DNA from: Roseomonas sp. OT10
GTDB taxonomy: Bacteria > Pseudomonadota > Alphaproteobacteria > Acetobacterales > Acetobacteraceae
Length of the DNA stretch: 64,000 nucleotides
NCBI RefSeq assembly: GCF_020991085.1
Contig: NZ_CP087719.1
Span: 3,492,001-3,556,000 of the forward strand
Reading direction: 5' to 3'
In this document: one piece after another, positions 1 through 8,353 of the stretch
Layout: every line of letters starts with the position of its first letter
How positions within the stretch are numbered: position 1 is the first letter of the stretch
Notes under the pieces: generated by a model
Database searches by the model: none
Seen by the model: the letters and a program-made list of their open reading frames with translations, nothing else
Told to the model about the DNA's origin: nothing
Program-made: the position numbers and the translations under genes

Positions 1-2
1 CG

Positions 3-425
3 GCGGAGGAGGCGGCCAAGGGCGTCGCCTATGCCAGCCTGGACACGATCCTGGCCGAGGCCGACGTGGTCTCCCTGCACTGCCCCCTGACGCCCCAGAC
101 GCGTGGCCTGATCGACGCCGCCGCGCTGCGCCGCATGAAGCCGACCGCCATCCTCGTCAACGTCGCGCGCGGCGGCGTGGTGGTGGAGAGCGACCTGGTG
201 GAGGCGCTGCGGGAGGGCGTCATCCTCGGCGCCGCCATGGATGTCTACGAGACGGAGCCGGTGCCGCCGGACCACCCGCTGCTGCGCCTGGACAACGTCG
301 TGGTCACGCCGCACATCGCCGCCCTCTCCGCCGATACCTTCGAGCCGACGGTGCGGCGCATGTTCGCCAACATCGCCCGCCACGCGGCCGGCGAGCCCAT
401 CCCGGAGACCGACCGGGTCGGCTGA
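3..425 (+). CDS. D-isomer-specific 2-hydroxyacid dehydrogenase, 3' part only
   Basis: The window opens inside this gene; the frame is open from base 3 and stops with TGA at 423-425. About 140 residues of the NAD-binding/catalytic part are visible. They hold the family's catalytic signatures in order: NVARGGVVV (Arg), DVYETEPVP (Glu) and TPHIAALS (His), so the remaining part looks intact. The family reduces 2-oxoacids or oxidises D-2-hydroxyacids such as phosphoglycerate, glyoxylate or hydroxypyruvate with NAD(P)H. Which substrate is used cannot be told without the N-terminus. It runs co-directionally toward the LacI regulator 113 bp downstream, but a palindromic operator-like site lies between, so it probably belongs to a separate transcript. 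Missing 5' end is due to the window edge. Confidence 0.9.
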   Translation, partial: AEEAAKGVAYASLDTILAEADVVSLHCPLTPQTRGLIDAAALRRMKPTAILVNVARGGVVVESDLVEALREGVILGAAMDVYETEPVPPDHPLLRLDNVVVTPHIAALSADTFEPTVRRMFANIARHAAGEPIPETDRVG

Positions 426-484
426 CCCGGGCCCGGCCGCCGCGACGGAGGGGAAACCCGCCGGCCCTTCCCGATCCTTGACCC

Positions 485-498
485 CCAAAACGTTTCGG
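485..498. promoter_or_regulatory. LacI-family operator-like palindrome
   Basis: CCAAAACGTTTCGG is a near-perfect inverted repeat around a central CG (12 of 14 positions symmetric), the typical form of LacI/GalR-family operators. It lies 40 bp upstream of the GTG start of the regulator gene, in the only AT-richer patch of this 113-bp gap. The natural reading is an operator through which the adjacent LacI-type protein controls itself and the importer operon. The match to the family style is seen; binding is inferred. Confidence 0.5.
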
Positions 499-538
499 AT
501 CACCCTGCCGCCAACCCGCAGGAAGCGCGTCCAGGACC

Positions 539-1624
539 GTGTCGCTCGCCCGCATCGCCGCCGCGCTCGGCCTCTCCGTGACCACCGTGTCGCGGGCGCT
601 GGGGGGCTATGCCGACGTGTCGGCGGCCACGCGCCAGCGCGTGCGGGAGGAAGCGGAGCGGCTGGGCTACCGCGCCAACGCCTCGGCCCGGCGCCTGCGG
701 GCGGGGGTCAGCGACGCGATCGGCGTGATCCTGCCGACCGGCCCCGGACAGCTCGAGGACGCCTTCTTCCTGCGCCTGCTGGGCAGCATCGGCCCGCGCC
801 TCGCCGCGGCCGGGCTGGACCTGATGGTCGGCGCCGCACGCCCGGGGGCGGAGGAGATGGCGCTGTACCGCCACCTCGTCGACAACCATCGGGTGGATGG
901 CTTCCTGGTGGCACGCGCGCGGCGGCAGGACCCGCGCGTCGGCTTCCTGCTCGACCGCGGCGTGCCCTTCGTGCTGCATGGTCGCACCGAGGAGGCGCGG
1001 CCCTACGCCTATGTGGACGTGGACGGCGCCGCCGCCTTCCGCCAGGCGACGGAGCGCCTGCTGGGCTTCGGCCATCGCTGCATCGGGCTGATCAACGCCC
1101 CGGGCACCTACAGCTTCGCCCAGGCGCGCGAGGCCGGCTGGCGCGGCGCGCTGGAGGCCGCCGGCCTGCCGCCCGGCCCGCGCGCCGAGGCGGTGGCGAC
1201 GGAGGAGAACGGCTTCCGCCTGGCGCAGGCGATGCTGCGGGGGCGGACGGCGCCCACCGCGCTGCTCTGCGCCACCGACCGGCTGGCGGTCGGGGTGCTG
1301 CACGCCCTCGCCGCGGCGGAGCTGCGCGCGGCGCGCGACGTCTCCGTCCTCGGCTACGACAACCTCTCCTTCGGCACCTTCACCGATCCGCCGCTGACCA
1401 CCTTCGAGCCCCGGGTGGACGACGCGGCCGAGCGGATGGTGGGGATGCTGGTCGCCCTGCTGCGCGGCGCGCCGCCCGCCGGCATGGCGGAGATCCTGGC
1501 CGCGCAGCTGGTGGCGCGTTCCTCGGACGGGCCGGCGCCCGCGGCCGGAATGCGCCGCACGCAGCGCCGGAAGCAGGCGCCAAGCAAGGGAGAAGCGATC
1601 CATGGGAACGATACCGAAGGCTGA
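539..1624 (+). CDS. LacI-family transcriptional regulator
   Basis: A 361-residue protein. The N-terminus carries the LacI helix-turn-helix (LARIAAALGLSVTTVSRAL, residues 3-21), followed by the hinge (RLGYRANASARRL) and a periplasmic-binding-protein-like sensor domain to about residue 330, with the family's late motif SVLGYDNLSFGTF and the region TDPPLTTFEP. The start is GTG at 539; no better ATG exists before the HTH. The 3' end overlaps the next gene by 23 bases, so the two are translationally linked. By context it should sense a sugar or sugar derivative imported by the following ABC system and repress the operon through the palindrome at 485-498. The charged C-terminal tail past residue 335 is coding only because of the overlap and is probably not functional. 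Confidence 0.93.
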   Translation: MSLARIAAALGLSVTTVSRALGGYADVSAATRQRVREEAERLGYRANASARRLRAGVSDAIGVILPTGPGQLEDAFFLRLLGSIGPRLAAAGLDLMVGAARPGAEEMALYRHLVDNHRVDGFLVARARRQDPRVGFLLDRGVPFVLHGRTEEARPYAYVDVDGAAAFRQATERLLGFGHRCIGLINAPGTYSFAQAREAGWRGALEAAGLPPGPRAEAVATEENGFRLAQAMLRGRTAPTALLCATDRLAVGVLHALAAAELRAARDVSVLGYDNLSFGTFTDPPLTTFEPRVDDAAERMVGMLVALLRGAPPAGMAEILAAQLVARSSDGPAPAAGMRRTQRRKQAPSKGEAIHGNDTEG

Positions 1625-2930
1625 CTCCACCACCCTGTCCCGCCGCGACGCGGGGCGGCTGGGGCTGGGCGCGCTGCTCGCCGCGGCGCTGCCGGCCGCC
1701 GGCGCGCGCGCGCAAGGACAGGAGCTGGTCTTCCTCTCCACCCAGCTGCGTCCGATCGAATCCGCGCAGGCGATGCGGCAGAAGATCCTCGCGGGCTTCG
1801 GCCGCCCGGTGAACTTCGTCACCGAGCAGCCACCGCAGCTCGGCGTGCGGGTGCGCGCGGAGCAGCAGGCGGGGGCACGCACCACCAGCCTGATCGGCGG
1901 GCTGCACGGCGAGATCCTGCCGCTGCTCTCGACCAACGCGCTGGCGCCGGTGGACGAGGTGCTGTCCGGCCTGTCCAACCGCACCTTCAACGCCGCGATG
2001 CTGGAATCCGGCAAGCTGGGCGGGACGCAGCAGCGCTACATTCCCTGGATGCAGGCGACCTACCTGATGGTCGCGCACAAGCAGGCCCTGCCCTTCCTGC
2101 CGGCCGGCGCCGACCTCAACGCGCTGACCTATGCCCAGCTCGGCCAGTGGGCGGCGGCGATCCAGGAGAAGACCGGCCAGCGCCGCCTGGGCTTCCCCGC
2201 CGGCCCGACCGGGCTGATGCCGCGCTTCTTCGAGGGCTACCTCTACCCCTCCTTCACGGGGGGCGTGGTGACGACCTTCCGCTCCGAGGCGGCGGAGGCG
2301 ATGTGGACGCAGTTCCGCGACCTGTGGAAGAGCGTCCACCCGAACTCGACCAAGTACGGCTTCATGCAGGAGCCGCTGCTGAGCGGCGAGGTCTGGATCG
2401 CCTTCGACCACGTCGCGCGCGTGATCGACGCGCTGAACCAGAAGCCGGACGAGTTCGTCGCCTTCCCCGCCCCCGCCGGGCCGAAGGGGCGCGGCTTCAT
2501 GCCCGTGGTGGCGGGCCTCGCCATCCCGGCGAATGCGCCCGACGCCGCCGGCGCCGCCGCGCTGATCGAGTACCTGACGCGGCCCGAGGTGCAGATCGCG
2601 ACCCTGCGCGCCACCGCCTTCTTCCCCGTGGTGCAGACGGAGTTGCCGGCCGACCTGGAGCCGGGGCTGAAGCTGGCCGCGGATGCCATCGCGCGGATGG
2701 CGGCGGCGCCGGACGCGCTGGTCAGCCTGCTGCCCGTGGGGCTCGACCAGAAGGGCGGCGAGTTCGACAAGGTCTTCATCGACACCTTCCAGCGCATCGT
2801 GCTGCGCGGCGAGGCGCCGCGCGCCGCGCTGGACCGCCAGGCGGAGGCGATGCGCCGCATCATGGCCGAGACGGGCGCGCCGTGCTGGCGGCCGGACCCG
2901 GCCTCCACCGGGGCGTGCCAGGTGATCTGA
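1602..2930 (+). CDS. ABC transporter substrate-binding protein (carbohydrate type, family 1)
   Basis: A 442-residue exported receptor. The N-terminus has a Tat-like leader: SRRDAGRLGLG at residues 13-23, a hydrophobic stretch and an AxA cleavage site near residue 37 (GARAQG). The body resembles MalE/UgpB-type extracellular solute-binding proteins. ATG at 1602 follows AGGGAG at good distance. It is followed after 6 bases by the first permease. The role is to capture a solute in the periplasm and deliver it to the permease pair. The substrate is unknown; the glycosidase downstream points to a glycoside or glycosylated compound. Unlike the classic layout, its ATPase is separated from the permeases by a 350-bp repeat-bearing gap. 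Confidence 0.9.
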   Translation: MGTIPKADSTTLSRRDAGRLGLGALLAAALPAAGARAQGQELVFLSTQLRPIESAQAMRQKILAGFGRPVNFVTEQPPQLGVRVRAEQQAGARTTSLIGGLHGEILPLLSTNALAPVDEVLSGLSNRTFNAAMLESGKLGGTQQRYIPWMQATYLMVAHKQALPFLPAGADLNALTYAQLGQWAAAIQEKTGQRRLGFPAGPTGLMPRFFEGYLYPSFTGGVVTTFRSEAAEAMWTQFRDLWKSVHPNSTKYGFMQEPLLSGEVWIAFDHVARVIDALNQKPDEFVAFPAPAGPKGRGFMPVVAGLAIPANAPDAAGAAALIEYLTRPEVQIATLRATAFFPVVQTELPADLEPGLKLAADAIARMAAAPDALVSLLPVGLDQKGGEFDKVFIDTFQRIVLRGEAPRAALDRQAEAMRRIMAETGAPCWRPDPASTGACQVI

Positions 2931-2936
2931 CGCCCG

Positions 2937-3809
2937 GTGAGCCGATCCATGCCCGCCCGGCGCGGCGCCGCGCTGCCCTACCTGCTGGTCGCGCCCTCGG
3001 TCATCTTCCTGGGGGTGCTGTTCCTGCTGCCGCTGTTCCAGACGGCGGTGCTGGCCTTCCAGACAGGAGGGGGCGGGGGGTGGTCGCTGGACAACCTCCG
3101 CCGCATGACGGACGACATCAACTTCGAGGAGGCGGTGCGCAACACCTTCTCGGTCGTCCTGCTGGTGGTGCCGCTCCAGCTCGCCGCGGCGCTGGGCATG
3201 ACCATGCTGCTGCGCCAGGTGCAGCGCGGGCGGGACCTGATCCTGTGGGTCTGGTCCATCCCGCTGGGCATCTCCGACCTCGCCGCCGGGCTGGTCTGGC
3301 TGGCGCTGCTGACCGACCTGGGCTGGGTGAACTCCGCCCTGTTCCGCCTGGGGCTGACCTCCGGGCCGCAGAGCTGGCTGACCTACGAGACGCCGCTGGC
3401 GCTGCTCGCCGCCATCGTGGTGGCGGAGCTGTGGCGCGCCACCGCCATCGTCTTCGTCGTGATCCTGGCCGGCGCGCAGCTCCTGCCGAAGGAGTACGAG
3501 GAGGCGGCGGAGGTCTTCGGCGCCTCGCCCTGGCAGCGCTTCCTAAAGGTGACACTGCCGCTGCTCAAGCCCTCCATCCAGACGGCGCTGATCCTGCGCA
3601 CCGTGCTGGCCTTCGAGATGTTCGCCATGGCGCTGGCGCTGGGCGGGCGGAACTTCCCCGTCCTGGTCAGCGAGGCCTTCAACTGGCAGTACGCCAGCCA
3701 GGATTACGGCGTCGCCGCCGCCTATGCGGTGCTGGTGATGCTGATCTCGCTCGCCGCCACCGTCGTCTACCTCGTGGCGCTGCGCTCGCCGCCGGAGCAG
3801 CGGGCGTGA
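2937..3809 (+). CDS. Sugar ABC transporter permease (MalF/UgpA-like)
   Basis: A 290-residue inner-membrane protein with about six hydrophobic segments, the first around residues 12-40 (PYLLVAPSVIFLGVLFLL). The cytoplasmic EAA loop that contacts the ATPase is visible near residue 187 (EEAAEVFGASPWQRFLKV), ending in the typical LPLLKPSIQTAL. GTG at 2937 begins the longest frame; ATG at 2949 is a possible alternative. The stop overlaps the start of the next permease in a GTGA arrangement, indicating coupled translation. With the following gene it should form the membrane channel of the importer. Confidence 0.93.
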   Translation: MSRSMPARRGAALPYLLVAPSVIFLGVLFLLPLFQTAVLAFQTGGGGGWSLDNLRRMTDDINFEEAVRNTFSVVLLVVPLQLAAALGMTMLLRQVQRGRDLILWVWSIPLGISDLAAGLVWLALLTDLGWVNSALFRLGLTSGPQSWLTYETPLALLAAIVVAELWRATAIVFVVILAGAQLLPKEYEEAAEVFGASPWQRFLKVTLPLLKPSIQTALILRTVLAFEMFAMALALGGRNFPVLVSEAFNWQYASQDYGVAAAYAVLVMLISLAATVVYLVALRSPPEQRA

Positions 3810-4621
3810 GCGCGGCGCGGCCGCTGCGCCGCTTCCTGGTGCTGGGCGGCGTCACCGCGCTCTGCGCCTGGACGCTGATCCCCATCGCCCTGCTGGCGCT
3901 GGGCGCGCTGGGCGGGCAGCCCTTCGCCACGCGCTGGCCGAAATCGCTGGTGGCCGGGGATTTCTCGCTGGACACGCTGCGCGCCTTCCTGGCCATCGAT
4001 GGCGTCTGGGCCGCCACCTGGGTCAGCGTGCAGGCGGCGGCGCTGTGCATGGCCATGGCCCTGCTGCTGGGCGTGCCGGCGGGCTATGCGCTGGCGCGCT
4101 TCCGCTTCCGCGGCGCCGGGGCCTATCGCGTGCTGATCCTGATGACCCGCGCCTTCCCGGTGGCGATCCTCGCCCTGCCGCTGACGGTGGGCTTCATCCG
4201 GCTGGGCGTCTACGACACGCCTTTCGGCGTGGCGCTGCTGCACGCGGTGCTGGCCACGCCCTTCGCCACCCTGGTCTGCGCCAGCCTGTTCCAGGGCATC
4301 CCGGCGGAGCTGGAGGAGGCCGCCTGGGTCTTCGGCTGCTCCCGCCTGACGGGCTTCGTGAAGGTCGTGCTGCCGCTGGCCCTGCCGGGTATCGCGGCGG
4401 CCTCGATCTTCGCCTTCGTGCTGAGCTGGAACGAGGTCTTCGCCGCCTCCGTCCTGACGGTGCGGCACCGCACGCTGACCGCCTACCTGCTCTCCGTGCT
4501 GTCGGAATCGCCGCTGCACGTGCAGTTCGCCGGCGGGCTGATCCTGATCGTCCCGTCCGTCCTGTTCATCTTCCTGGTCCGCCGGCGGCTGTTCGCGATG
4601 TGGGGGATCGGGAACCGATGA
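3806..4621 (+). CDS. Sugar ABC transporter permease (MalG/UgpE-like)
   Basis: The frame is open far upstream, but the real start is the GTG at 3806 that overlaps the stop of the first permease by four bases; this gives a 271-residue protein of normal family length. Hydrophobic segments include the N-terminal one (FLVLGGVTALCAWTLIPIAL) and an EAA loop around residue 168 (ELEEAAWVFGCSRLTGF), followed by VLPLALPGIAA. It forms the channel together with the preceding permease. The TGA stop at 4619-4621 is followed directly by a copy of the dispersed intergenic element, after which the ATPase gene begins. Confidence 0.92.
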   Translation: MSAARPLRRFLVLGGVTALCAWTLIPIALLALGALGGQPFATRWPKSLVAGDFSLDTLRAFLAIDGVWAATWVSVQAAALCMAMALLLGVPAGYALARFRFRGAGAYRVLILMTRAFPVAILALPLTVGFIRLGVYDTPFGVALLHAVLATPFATLVCASLFQGIPAELEEAAWVFGCSRLTGFVKVVLPLALPGIAAASIFAFVLSWNEVFAASVLTVRHRTLTAYLLSVLSESPLHVQFAGGLILIVPSVLFIFLVRRRLFAMWGIGNR

Positions 4622-4950
4622 CACGGGTCGCTGTCCCCCGGGGGAAAGGCGCTGCCTTCCCCCCGTACCCCCCATCAGCCAGGAGCAGAGCCCCTGGACC
4701 CCCGTTCACCGATCCGTCGCGCGCCGGAGGCTATCGGCCTCCGGCGACTGCGGCCTCACCGCGCGCAGCCTTCGATTCCTTCCCTGCGCCCCGCCTGTCC
4801 ACACGCTCCCTGGGTTCAGCCCGCCGGCTGACGCCCGCCACGCAGAGCCAGACCGCCAGCGGGGTCCGGGGCCAGCTTGTGGCCCCGGCGGAGGGGGGCC
4901 CGGCGGGGAGGCGGCGCCTCCCCCCGGTCCGACGGTGTCACCTGCGACGC
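4622..4950 (-). repeat. Intergenic element, subfamily 2 (copy A)
   Basis: The 350-bp gap between permease and ATPase genes is largely filled by a reversed copy of the dispersed element. Read on the minus strand it has a GGGGCCACAAG-type block, a 23-nt hairpin (arms GCCGGAGGC/GCCTCCGGC at 4723-4745) and the block GGGTCCAGGGGCTCTGC followed by a G-rich run. It starts right after the permease stop. The outer edges TGACACGG and CGGTGTCA are inverted relative to each other. No gene was found in it. It lies antisense to the operon, as do the other three subfamily-2 copies. Confidence 0.75.
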
Positions 4951-4971
4951 ACGACCACACGAAGGACCTGA

Positions 4972-6033
4972 ATGGCCACGATCGAGATCGACGGCATCCG
5001 CAAGAGCTTCGGCGCCGTGCAGGCGTTGCAGGCGGTGGAGCTGCGCGTGGAGGATGGCGAGTTCCTGGCGCTGCTCGGCCCCTCCGGCTGCGGCAAGACG
5101 ACGCTGCTGCGGATCATCGCGGGGCTGGAGACGCAGACGGCGGGGCGGGTGCGGATCGGCGGGCGCGACGTGACGGACCTGCCACCGCGTCGGCGCGGGC
5201 TGGCCATGGTGTTCCAGAACTACGCCGTCTTCCCGCATCTGACGGTGTTCGAGAATGTCGCCTTCGGCCTGCGCATGGCGAAGGCGCCGAAGGAGAAGGT
5301 GCAGCGCCAGGTGGAGCGCGCCGCCGCGCTGCTGCACATCGAGCCCTACCTCGCCCGCCACCCGGGCCAGCTCTCCGGCGGGCAGCGCCAGCGGGTCGCC
5401 GTGGCGCGCGCCCTGGCGGTGGAGCCGGAGGTGCTGCTGATGGACGAGCCGCTGTCCAACCTCGACGCGCTGCTGCGGCTGGAGATGCGGGCGGAGCTGA
5501 AGGCGGTGCTGGCCGAGGCGGGCACCACCACGATCTACGTGACCCACGACCAGACGGAGGCGATGGGCCTCGCCGACCGGATCGCGGTGATGCAGTCCGG
5601 GCGGATCGAGCAGATCGGCCCGCCGGCCGCGATCTACCACCATCCGCGCTCGCGCTTCGTCGGCGGCTTCGTCGGCAGCCCGCCGATGAACTTCCTGCGC
5701 CTGGCGGTGCAGGACGGCGCTGTCGATCTCGGCGGCCTCTCCCTGCCCGCCCCGCCCGGTGCGGCGGGCGAGGTCCTGCTGGGCCTGCGGGCCGAGGATC
5801 TCACCCCCACCACCCCGGGCGACGGCTTCGCCTTCACGCTGCGCGTGGCGGAGCCGCTCGGCTCGCACGTGCTGATGACCGGACGGACGGCGGGCCAGGT
5901 CTTCCGGGTGGTGGTGCCCTATGCGCCGGCCGAGGACCTCTCGCCCGGCCGTGTCCTGCATCTGCGGCCGCACCCGGACCGGCTGAACTGGATGGCGGCG
6001 GAAAGCGGCCGGGTGCTGGAGGAGGCGCGATGA
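4972..6033 (+). CDS. ABC transporter ATP-binding protein (MalK/UgpC-like)
   Basis: A 353-residue ATPase. Walker A GPSGCGKTT is at residues 36-44, the signature LSGGQRQR begins at 134, Walker B LLMDEP is at 155-160, and the switch-histidine motif YVTHDQTEAM follows. After residue 235 there is a C-terminal TOBE/MOP-type extension (VGGFVGSPPMNFLRL and onward) typical of the CUT1 carbohydrate importers, where it serves regulation. ATG at 4972 follows GAAGGA. It should energise the permease pair upstream despite the 350-bp spacer. The stop overlaps the next ATG by four bases (ATGA), so it is translationally coupled to the glycosidase. Confidence 0.93.
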   Translation: MATIEIDGIRKSFGAVQALQAVELRVEDGEFLALLGPSGCGKTTLLRIIAGLETQTAGRVRIGGRDVTDLPPRRRGLAMVFQNYAVFPHLTVFENVAFGLRMAKAPKEKVQRQVERAAALLHIEPYLARHPGQLSGGQRQRVAVARALAVEPEVLLMDEPLSNLDALLRLEMRAELKAVLAEAGTTTIYVTHDQTEAMGLADRIAVMQSGRIEQIGPPAAIYHHPRSRFVGGFVGSPPMNFLRLAVQDGAVDLGGLSLPAPPGAAGEVLLGLRAEDLTPTTPGDGFAFTLRVAEPLGSHVLMTGRTAGQVFRVVVPYAPAEDLSPGRVLHLRPHPDRLNWMAAESGRVLEEAR

Positions 6034-7286
6034 GCCGGCGGGAGGAAGCGCGGCAGGTCCTGCGTGCGAATGACCGGGGCGGCTACACCGTGCCGACCGA
6101 CCGGCTCTACCCCTTCCAGTGGAACTGGGATTCCGCCTTCGTCGCGATGGGCTTCGCCACCTTCGACCCGGCCCGCGCCTGGTCGGAGATCGAGTGGCTG
6201 CTGCGCGGCCAGTGGGAGGACGGGCTGATTCCGCAGATCGTCTTCCACGCGCCCTCCGACGACTACTTCCCCGGCCCCGAGGTCTGGGGAGTCGGGCGCA
6301 GCCCGCCGACCTCCGGCATCACCCAGCCGCCCGTGCTGGCCACCGCCGCGCGCCGGGTGCTGGCCGCTGCCGCCCACGAGGAGGGCGAGGCGCGGATGGC
6401 GGCCATCTACCCCCGGCTGCGCGACAACCACCGCTGGTGGGCCGCCGCGCGCGATCCCCACGGGACGGGGCTGGTGGCGACCCTGCATCCCTGGGAGACG
6501 GGGATGGACAACAGCCCCGCCTGGGACCGCGCGCTGGACCGGGTGCCGACCGCCACGCGCACGGACATCCGGCGCCGCGACACCGGTCATGTCGACCCCG
6601 CCTTCCGCCCGCGCGCCATCGACTACCAGCGCTTCATCCATCTGGTGGAGGTGTTCTGCGACACCGGCTGGGACCCGGCGCGGATGCTGGCGGCCTCCCC
6701 CTTCCGGGTGGCGGATGTGGGCACCAACGCCATCCTGCTGCGGGCCGAGCAGGACCTGCTGGACCTTGCCATCCGCTTCGGCACGCCCGAGGAGGCGGCG
6801 GAGATCGCCGGCCGGATCGCCCGGATGGAGGCGGCGCTGGAGCGCCTCTGGGACGGGCGGCTGAGCCACTACCTCGCGCGTGACCTGATCGCGGGGGAGC
6901 CGATCCCCCTCCGCGGCTCCGCCGGCTTCCTGCCGCTCTTCGCGGGCCAGGCGCGGCATGCGGCGGAGCTGGCGGAGCGGCTGGAGGAGTGGGGCCGGTC
7001 GGTGCGCGCCCTGGTGCCCTCGACCGACCCCGGCCACCCGCTCTTCGAGCCGCTGCGCTACTGGCGCGGGCCGGTCTGGGCGGTGGTGAACTGGATGATC
7101 GCCGAGGGCCTCCGCCGCTGCGGGCAGGAGGCGATGGCCGACCGGGTGGCGGGCGACACGCGTGGCCTGATCGCGGCGGAGGGGTTCAGCGAGTATTTCG
7201 ACCCGCTGACCGGCCAGGGCATCGGCGGCGGCACCTTCTCCTGGACCGCGGCCATCTGGCTGCTGCTGGAGGGAGAGGAGGCATGA
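6030..7286 (+). CDS. MGH1-like / GH63-type glycoside hydrolase
   Basis: A 418-residue protein without signal peptide, therefore probably cytoplasmic. Its sequence fits the (alpha/alpha)6-barrel hydrolases related to mannosylglycerate hydrolase and GH63 glucosidases: WNWDSAFVAMGF near the start, HPWETGMDNSPAWD in the middle (Asp as likely general acid) and YWRGPVWAVVNWM toward the end are the family's hallmark segments. The start is the ATG at 6030 overlapping the ATPase stop; the frame is open further upstream but this start gives the right length. Position directly behind an importer ATPase suggests it cleaves the imported glycoside. Its actual substrate (mannosylglycerate, glucosylglycerate or another glycoside) cannot be told from sequence. 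Confidence 0.85.
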   Translation: MSRREEARQVLRANDRGGYTVPTDRLYPFQWNWDSAFVAMGFATFDPARAWSEIEWLLRGQWEDGLIPQIVFHAPSDDYFPGPEVWGVGRSPPTSGITQPPVLATAARRVLAAAAHEEGEARMAAIYPRLRDNHRWWAAARDPHGTGLVATLHPWETGMDNSPAWDRALDRVPTATRTDIRRRDTGHVDPAFRPRAIDYQRFIHLVEVFCDTGWDPARMLAASPFRVADVGTNAILLRAEQDLLDLAIRFGTPEEAAEIAGRIARMEAALERLWDGRLSHYLARDLIAGEPIPLRGSAGFLPLFAGQARHAAELAERLEEWGRSVRALVPSTDPGHPLFEPLRYWRGPVWAVVNWMIAEGLRRCGQEAMADRVAGDTRGLIAAEGFSEYFDPLTGQGIGGGTFSWTAAIWLLLEGEEA

Positions 7287-8353
7287 TCCCGCTCCCCCAC
7301 GGGGCCGTCGACTGCGACATCCACCCGGCGGTGCCGTCGCTGAAGGCGCTGCTGCCGCATCTCGACCCGCTCTGGCGCGACATGGTGGCGGAGCGCGGGG
7401 TGCACGAGCTGGACACCATCGCCTATCCGCTGAAGAGCCCGCTGACCGCGCGGCCGGACTGGCGGCCGGCCTCGGGCAAGCCGGGTTCCGACCTCGCGCA
7501 GGTGCGGGCCCAGGCGCTGGACGGCTTCGGCACCAGCCTCGCCATCTGCAACGTGCTCTACGGCGTCACCGTGCTGTTCAGCGAGGACATGGCCGCCGCC
7601 TTCGCCCGTGCGGTGAACGACTGGCTGGCGCGGGAATGGCTGGACCGCGACTCACGCCTGCGCGCCTCGATCGTCGTGCCGGTGCAGAACCCAGAGCTGG
7701 CGGTGGCGGAGATCGAGCGCTGCGCCGCCGACCGCCGCTTCGTCCAGGTGCTGCTGCCGGCGATGCACGACGCGCCCTGGGGGAAGCGGCAGCACTGGCC
7801 GATCTACGCCGCTGCCGAGAAGCACGGGCTGCCCATCGGCATCCATGCCGGCTCCGCCTATCGCCACCCCGTCACGCCGGTCGGCTGGCCCTCCTACCAC
7901 ACGGAGGACTACGTGAACCAGGCGCAGGGGATGCAGACGCAGCTCACCTCGCTGGTCTGCGAGGGCGTCTTCGGCCGCTTCCCCCGCCTGCGCGTGGTGA
8001 TGATCGAGAGCGGCTTCACCTGGCTGCCCGGCTATCTCTGGCGGCTGCACAAGTACTGGCGGGGCCTGCGGATGGAGATCCCGTGGGTGGACCGCCCGCC
8101 GCCGGAGATCATCCGCGAGCAGGTGCGCTTCACCCTCCAGCCGGTGGACGGGCCGCCCGTGGCCGCCGACCTGCTGCGGGTGATCGAGCAGATGGGGTCG
8201 GAGGACCTCCTGCTCTTCTCCACCGACTATCCCCACTGGCAGTTCGACGGCGACGACGCCCTGCCGGCGGCGCTGCCGGAATCCCTCGCGCGGAAGATTG
8301 CGGTGGAGAACCCGCGCGCCACCTATCCCCGGCTGGAGGAGGCTTCCGCATGA
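7283..8353 (+). CDS. Amidohydrolase family protein (Amidohydro_2-like), first of two
   Basis: A 356-residue TIM-barrel metal-dependent hydrolase or decarboxylase of the ACMSD/amidohydrolase-2 group. Visible metal-site motifs are VDCDIHP at the N-terminus, PIGIHAGSAYR in the middle and LLFSTDYPHWQFDGDD near the C-terminus. The first strand carries only D-x-H, not the H-x-H of classic members. ATG at 7283 overlaps the glycosidase stop by four bases. The next gene is a clear paralogue with the same motif order. Members hydrolyse C-N or C-O bonds or decarboxylate aromatic acids; the substrate here is unknown. Strict translational coupling to the transporter and glycosidase suggests action on the aglycone or a ring-cleavage product. 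Confidence 0.85.
   Translation: MIPLPHGAVDCDIHPAVPSLKALLPHLDPLWRDMVAERGVHELDTIAYPLKSPLTARPDWRPASGKPGSDLAQVRAQALDGFGTSLAICNVLYGVTVLFSEDMAAAFARAVNDWLAREWLDRDSRLRASIVVPVQNPELAVAEIERCAADRRFVQVLLPAMHDAPWGKRQHWPIYAAAEKHGLPIGIHAGSAYRHPVTPVGWPSYHTEDYVNQAQGMQTQLTSLVCEGVFGRFPRLRVVMIESGFTWLPGYLWRLHKYWRGLRMEIPWVDRPPPEIIREQVRFTLQPVDGPPVAADLLRVIEQMGSEDLLLFSTDYPHWQFDGDDALPAALPESLARKIAVENPRATYPRLEEASA

Noticed and set aside
241-1812. Long open frames overlapping the dehydrogenase and LacI genes in other frames, and similar long frames on both strands throughout
   Set aside because: Shadow frames expected at ~70 % GC; Arg/Pro/Ala/Gly-rich, no domains, and overlapped by clearly conserved genes.
2147-4621. A single 824-residue protein covering the second permease
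   Set aside because: The first ~550 residues are a shadow of the receptor and first permease; the real protein begins at GTG 3806 overlapping the previous stop.
4622-4950. 3-bp target duplication for the subfamily-2 copies
   Set aside because: Copy A is bounded by TGA on the left and TCA on the right, which is inverted, not direct; C, D and E show no clear matching flanks. Only subfamily 1 supports target duplication.
4706-4960. Peptide-like frames with GPQAGPGP or GHGRTPRRHGS motifs recurring in several intergenic regions
   Set aside because: They recur because the dispersed element recurs, and they occur in different frames and on both strands; structure rather than protein is conserved.
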